From NCBI RefSeq assembly GCF_008042075.1, contig NZ_RDBN01000053.1, positions 301,480 through 335,275 on the forward strand: DNA of 33,796 nt, given 5' to 3'. Each line of letters starts with the position of its first letter. The first letter of the stretch is position 1. The notes beneath the pieces were generated by a model that was given only the letters and a program-made list of their open reading frames with translations, did not search any database and was not told the origin of the DNA. Below are positions 30,495-33,796 of the stretch, piece by piece. The stretch comes from Streptomyces sp. UW30. GTDB lineage: Bacteria; Actinomycetota; Actinomycetes; Streptomycetales; Streptomycetaceae. A program made the position numbers and the translations under genes.

Positions 30495-33083
30495 GTGCCC
30501 GGTGAGAATCTGTCCCGCGACGAGGCCCGGGAGCGGGCCGCCCTGCTGTCCGTCGACGGGTACGACGTGTCCCTCGACGTGCGTTCCGCCCTCGACGACG
30601 GGGACTCGGAGGACGGGGCGCCGCGCACGTTCCGCTCGGTCACCACGATCCGCTTCCGCTGCAGCGAGCCCGGCGCGTCGAGCTTCGCGGACCTGATCGC
30701 GCCGAGCGTGACGGCCGTCTCCCTCAACGGCAAGGACCTGGACCCGAGCGAGGTCTTCGACGGCGCGCGGATCACCCTGGAGGACCTGGCCGCCGACAAC
30801 GAGCTCGTCGTCGACGCCCAGTGCGCCTACTCCCGCACCGGCGAGGGCCTGCACCGCTTCGTCGACCCCGAGGACGGCGAGGTCTACCTCTACACGCAGT
30901 ACGAGCCGGCCGACTCCCGCCGCGTCTTCGCGAACTTCGAGCAGCCGGACCTCAAGGCGCCGTTCCGCTTCGAGGTGCGGGCGCCGCAGGAGTGGACGGT
31001 GTGGAGCAACGGGGCCGGTGAACTCGCGGACGGGGCCTGGAAGTTCGCGGAGACGAAGCCGATCTCGACGTACATCACCTGTGTCGTCGCGGGCCCGTAC
31101 CACTACGTCACCGACTCCTACGAGCGCACGTTCGCCGACGGCACGACGCTGCGGATCCCGCTCGGCGCCATGTGCCGCAAGGGCCTGGCCCCCTACTTCG
31201 ACGCCGACGACATCTTCCTGGTCACCAAGCAGGGCCTGGACTTCTTCCACGACCACTTCGACTACCCGTACCCCTTCGGCAAGTACGACCAGGCGTTCGT
31301 GCCCGAGTACAACCTGGGTGCGATGGAGAACCCGGGGATGGTGACCTTCCGGGAGGAGTTCGTCTTCCGCGGCAAGGTGACGCAGGCGTCGTACGAGGGC
31401 CGGGCGAACGTCATCCTGCACGAGATGGCGCACATGTGGTTCGGCGACCTGGTCACCATGGTGTGGTGGGACGACCTGTGGCTGAAGGAGTCCTTCGCGG
31501 ACTTCATGGGCACGTTCGCCAATGTCGGCGCGACCCGCTTCAAGAACGCCTGGATCACCTTCGCCAACCGCCGCAAGGCATGGGCGTACCGGGCCGACCA
31601 GCTGCCCTCCACCCACCCGATCACCGCGGACATCCGCGACCTGCAGGACGCCAAGCTCAACTTCGACGGCATCACGTACGCCAAGGGCGCTTCGGTACTG
31701 AAGCAACTCGTCGCATACGTCGGGCAGGACGCGTTCCTGGAGGGCGCGCGGCGTTACTTCAAGCGGCACGCGTACGGCAACACGCGGCTCGGCGATCTGC
31801 TGTCGGTGCTGGAGGAGACCAGTGGCCGGGACATGAGCGCGTGGGCGCGCTCCTGGCTGCAGACTGCGGGCGTGAACTCGCTGACCCCGCAGGTGCTGCT
31901 GGACGGCGAGGGCCGGGTGAGCGAGCTGGCGGTGGTGCAGGAGGCCGCCGAGTCGCACCCGGAGCTGCGCCCGCACCGGGTCGCCGTGGGTCTGTACCGG
32001 CGGGGTGCGCAGGGGGCGCTGGAGCGGTACGCGCGCGCCGAGGTGGACGTCGACGGGCCGCGCACGCTCGTGACGGAGCTGGTGGGCGCCGAGGCGCCGG
32101 AGCTGGTGCTGGTCAACGACGACGACCTGACGTACTGCAAGACCCGCTTCGACGACACGTCGCTGGCGACGCTGCGTGCCGCTCTCGGTGACATGACGGA
32201 TCCGCTGGCGCGTGCCCTGTGCTGGTCGGCGCTGTGGAACATGACGCGGGACGCGCTGCTGCCGGCGCGGGAGTTCATCGACCTGGTGCTGAAGTCCGCC
32301 CACCGGGAGTCCGACATCGGCGTCCTGCAGATGCTGCACGCGTGGGCCGAGTCGGCGCTGACGCACTACGCGGCGCCGCAGTGGCGGGAGCAGGGCACCC
32401 GGCTGCTCACGCAGGGCGCGGTGGACCGGCTGTACGCCGCCGAGCACGGCAGCGAACACCAGCTGGCGTGGGCGCGGTTCTTCGCCCGGGTGACCGACGA
32501 GCCGGGCTTCGAGCTGCTGACGGGCCTGCTCGACGGTTCGGCCTCGGTCGAGGGCCTGGAGGTCGACCAGGAGCTGCGCTGGGTGCTGCTCGACACCCTG
32601 GCCACGTACGGCGTCGTCGGCGAGAAGGAGCTGGCCGCCGAGCTGGCCCGCGACGACACGGCCTCCGGCAGGCGCCACCAGGTGCGCTGCCTGGCCGCGC
32701 GGCCGTCTCAGGCGGTGAAGGCGCAGGCGTGGGCCCAGGTCGTCGAGTCGGACGCGCTGTCCAACGCACTCGTCGAGGCGACCATCGCGGGCTTCGTCCA
32801 GCCGTCCCAGCGCGAGCTGCTCGCGCCGTACGCCGACAAATACTTCGCCGCGATCGAGCGGGTGTGGTCGGAACGCTCCATCCAGATCGGTATGCACGTG
32901 GTCCGGGGCCTGTTCCCGGGGCTCCAGCAGTCGGGGGCCACGCTGGACGCGACGGACGCGTGGCTCGCGGCGCACGAGGAGGCGGCTCCGGCGCTGCGGC
33001 GGCTGGTGCTGGAGGCGCGGGACGATCTGGCGCGGGGGCTGCGGGGGCAGGCGTGTGACGCGTCGGCGGCGTCAACCGCCTAA
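30495..33083 (+). CDS. pepN: Aminopeptidase N (M1 family)
   Basis: An 862-residue cytoplasmic zinc aminopeptidase that removes N-terminal residues from peptides. GAMEN is at 275-279; the zinc site HEMAH is at 309-313 with E332 in LKESFADF. The long C-terminal ERAP1-like helical region is present and the length matches actinobacterial PepN. GTG at 30495 is chosen because AGGGAG lies 9 nt upstream and the family starts at PGENLSRDEARERA; the frame opens at an upstream GTG that lies inside the ribosome site. Monocistronic, with a strong terminator after it. The 148-bp divergent gap before it holds no structure I could assign. Confidence 0.96.
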   Translation: MPGENLSRDEARERAALLSVDGYDVSLDVRSALDDGDSEDGAPRTFRSVTTIRFRCSEPGASSFADLIAPSVTAVSLNGKDLDPSEVFDGARITLEDLAADNELVVDAQCAYSRTGEGLHRFVDPEDGEVYLYTQYEPADSRRVFANFEQPDLKAPFRFEVRAPQEWTVWSNGAGELADGAWKFAETKPISTYITCVVAGPYHYVTDSYERTFADGTTLRIPLGAMCRKGLAPYFDADDIFLVTKQGLDFFHDHFDYPYPFGKYDQAFVPEYNLGAMENPGMVTFREEFVFRGKVTQASYEGRANVILHEMAHMWFGDLVTMVWWDDLWLKESFADFMGTFANVGATRFKNAWITFANRRKAWAYRADQLPSTHPITADIRDLQDAKLNFDGITYAKGASVLKQLVAYVGQDAFLEGARRYFKRHAYGNTRLGDLLSVLEETSGRDMSAWARSWLQTAGVNSLTPQVLLDGEGRVSELAVVQEAAESHPELRPHRVAVGLYRRGAQGALERYARAEVDVDGPRTLVTELVGAEAPELVLVNDDDLTYCKTRFDDTSLATLRAALGDMTDPLARALCWSALWNMTRDALLPAREFIDLVLKSAHRESDIGVLQMLHAWAESALTHYAAPQWREQGTRLLTQGAVDRLYAAEHGSEHQLAWARFFARVTDEPGFELLTGLLDGSASVEGLEVDQELRWVLLDTLATYGVVGEKELAAELARDDTASGRRHQVRCLAARPSQAVKAQAWAQVVESDALSNALVEATIAGFVQPSQRELLAPYADKYFAAIERVWSERSIQIGMHVVRGLFPGLQQSGATLDATDAWLAAHEEAAPALRRLVLEARDDLARGLRGQACDASAASTA

Positions 33084-33094
33084 GACCTTTGGCC

Positions 33095-33119
33095 AACGGT
33101 CATGGCCTGCGTGACCGTT
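33095..33119 (+). other. 8-bp hairpin after pepN
   Basis: AACGGTCA (33095-33102) pairs with TGACCGTT (33112-33119). It precedes the main terminator and could slow decay of the pepN mRNA. Confidence 0.4.
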
Positions 33120-33144
33120 ACGGAATTCAGGCAATAGCAGCCGT

Positions 33145-33179
33145 AACCCCTGGTCCAACCCGATTGGACCAGGGGTTTT
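33145..33179 (+). terminator. Intrinsic terminator of pepN
   Basis: AACCCCTGGTCCAA (33145-33158) and TTGGACCAGGGGTT (33164-33177) form a perfect 14-bp stem with a 5-nt loop, and the T-run TTTT closes it (33176-33179). Confidence 0.92.
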
Positions 33180-33232
33180 CCCTGGCTACTAGGCATCCGA
33201 ACACCCGTCCTTTAGTGCCATGTTGTCCGCTT

Positions 33233-33263
33233 TTGTCGACGGCCCTGTAACAGCGGTTAATAG
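33233..33263 (+). promoter_or_regulatory. Possible promoter of the AbiEi-like gene
   Basis: TTGTCG (33233-33238) and TTAATA/TAATAG (33257-33263) with 18-19 bp between, an AT-rich island about 30 bp before the start codon. Spacing and sequence are acceptable for a housekeeping sigma factor. Confidence 0.35.
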
Positions 33264-33291
33264 GCGGATCGAGCGCGGGAACCTCCGGGTC

Positions 33292-33796
33292 ATGAACCAC
33301 AACACCCCGCTCTCCCCGCTGTCCCCCCGCCCCCTGCGTCACCTCTCCGAAGTCCACCGCCGCGTCATGACGACCGCTCAGCTGAAGTCGCACGGTGTCG
33401 CGCCCGCCGAGATGAGCGAGCAGTGCCGCGCCGACGGCCCCTGGCGGCAGATCCTCCCGGGCGTCTTCCTGCTCCACCCCGGCCCGCCGACCAGCGAGGA
33501 GCGCCTGCACGCGGTGCTGATGTACGCGGCGCGGGAGCGCACGTCGGGCGTGCCGTCCCAGCCGGGCGACGGTGAGGGGCACGCCGCCCCCGCCTACGCC
33601 GAGGCGATGATCACCGGCCTTGCGGCACTCACCCTCCACGGCTTCTCGGCCACACCGCCGCTCACCGCCCTGGACACGATCGACGTCCTGGTCCCCCGGA
33701 TGCGCCGGCTGCGCTCCACGGGCTGCGCCCGCATCCTGCGCGCCCCCGCGCTCCCCACGCCCCGACAGGTCACCGGCCTCCCCGTGGCCCCGGTCC
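33292..33796 (+). CDS. AbiEi-like antitoxin-domain protein (partial, cut by window edge)
   Basis: The first 168 residues of a cytoplasmic protein. RRVMTTAQLKSHGVAPAE then RADGPWRQILPGVFLLHPG has the winged-helix pattern of the type IV AbiEi antitoxin domain: start of the domain, a one-residue-wide turn, then GPWRQILPGVF. Many Streptomyces have stand-alone copies without a toxin, so this may be a regulator of other genes. No toxin is visible before the edge. The ribosome site is weak (GGGAACCTCC). Confidence 0.6.
   Translation, partial: MNHNTPLSPLSPRPLRHLSEVHRRVMTTAQLKSHGVAPAEMSEQCRADGPWRQILPGVFLLHPGPPTSEERLHAVLMYAARERTSGVPSQPGDGEGHAAPAYAEAMITGLAALTLHGFSATPPLTALDTIDVLVPRMRRLRSTGCARILRAPALPTPRQVTGLPVAPV

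Noticed and set aside
33127..33639. 170-aa minus ORF near the right edge
   Set aside because: It runs through the pepN terminator and opposite the AbiEi-like frame, and shows only antisense composition.
1..33796. tRNA genes, CRISPR arrays, transposase or integrase genes
   Set aside because: None seen: no cloverleaf-type sequence, no regularly spaced repeats, and no recombinase motif in any plausible gene.

Overview
The window is chromosomal DNA of a Streptomyces-type actinomycete. The support is very high GC with strong third-position bias, frequent GTG starts and ATGA/GTGA stop-start overlaps, a Nur box in front of an iron superoxide dismutase gene, a TTA codon near the start of one gene, a Rv2466c-type (mycothiol-linked) DsbA-fold protein, and intergenic repeats of a kind common in this genus. 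No tRNA, rRNA, CRISPR array, insertion sequence or phage gene was seen. Gene order looks like ordinary core chromosome with catabolic insertions.

Layout. (1) 1-2676: the N-terminal part of a Ser/Thr protein kinase (runs off the left edge), a divergent LPKTG wall-anchored protein, and a convergent bioY biotin transporter. (2) 2943-9607: an organosulfur-scavenging cluster. An HVDL-type leader peptide precedes a ROK-family regulator. A second, cysteine-ending leader peptide (CRTHCC then stop) with terminator-like hairpins precedes a sulfonate-type ABC importer (binding protein, permease, ATPase), an FMN-dependent NtaA/DmoA-type monooxygenase and a TauD/alkylsulfatase-type dioxygenase. The importer would bring in sulfonates or sulfate esters, the two oxygenases would release sulfite or sulfate, and the leaders look like cysteine-sensing attenuators. 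(3) 9728-11966: an amino-acid permease, then sodF with a Nur operator. Its 3'UTR folds like the sRNA s-SodF, with an anti-Shine-Dalgarno loop. (4) 12118-16695: four translationally coupled genes for a Pro/Thr-repeat membrane protein, a PrsW-type intramembrane protease, a small secreted or membrane protein and a 760-residue exported, C-terminally anchored protein of unknown function. This is the best candidate for an undescribed system. (5) 16754-19650 (minus strand): a Methyltransf_19-type methyltransferase, a histidine phosphatase and a xylulokinase-like FGGY kinase.

(6) 19820-29704: a long plus-strand operon with a sugar/polyol binding protein, two permeases, two different ATPases with a DeoR-type regulator between them, a D-2-hydroxyacid dehydrogenase, a second FGGY kinase, an exported glycerophosphodiester phosphodiesterase and a 74-residue probable zinc ribbon. 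A likely operator lies in the divergent promoter shared with the first FGGY kinase. (7) 29708-33796: the Rv2466c-like protein, pepN (M1 aminopeptidase), a strong terminator, and the start of an AbiEi-like gene cut by the right edge.
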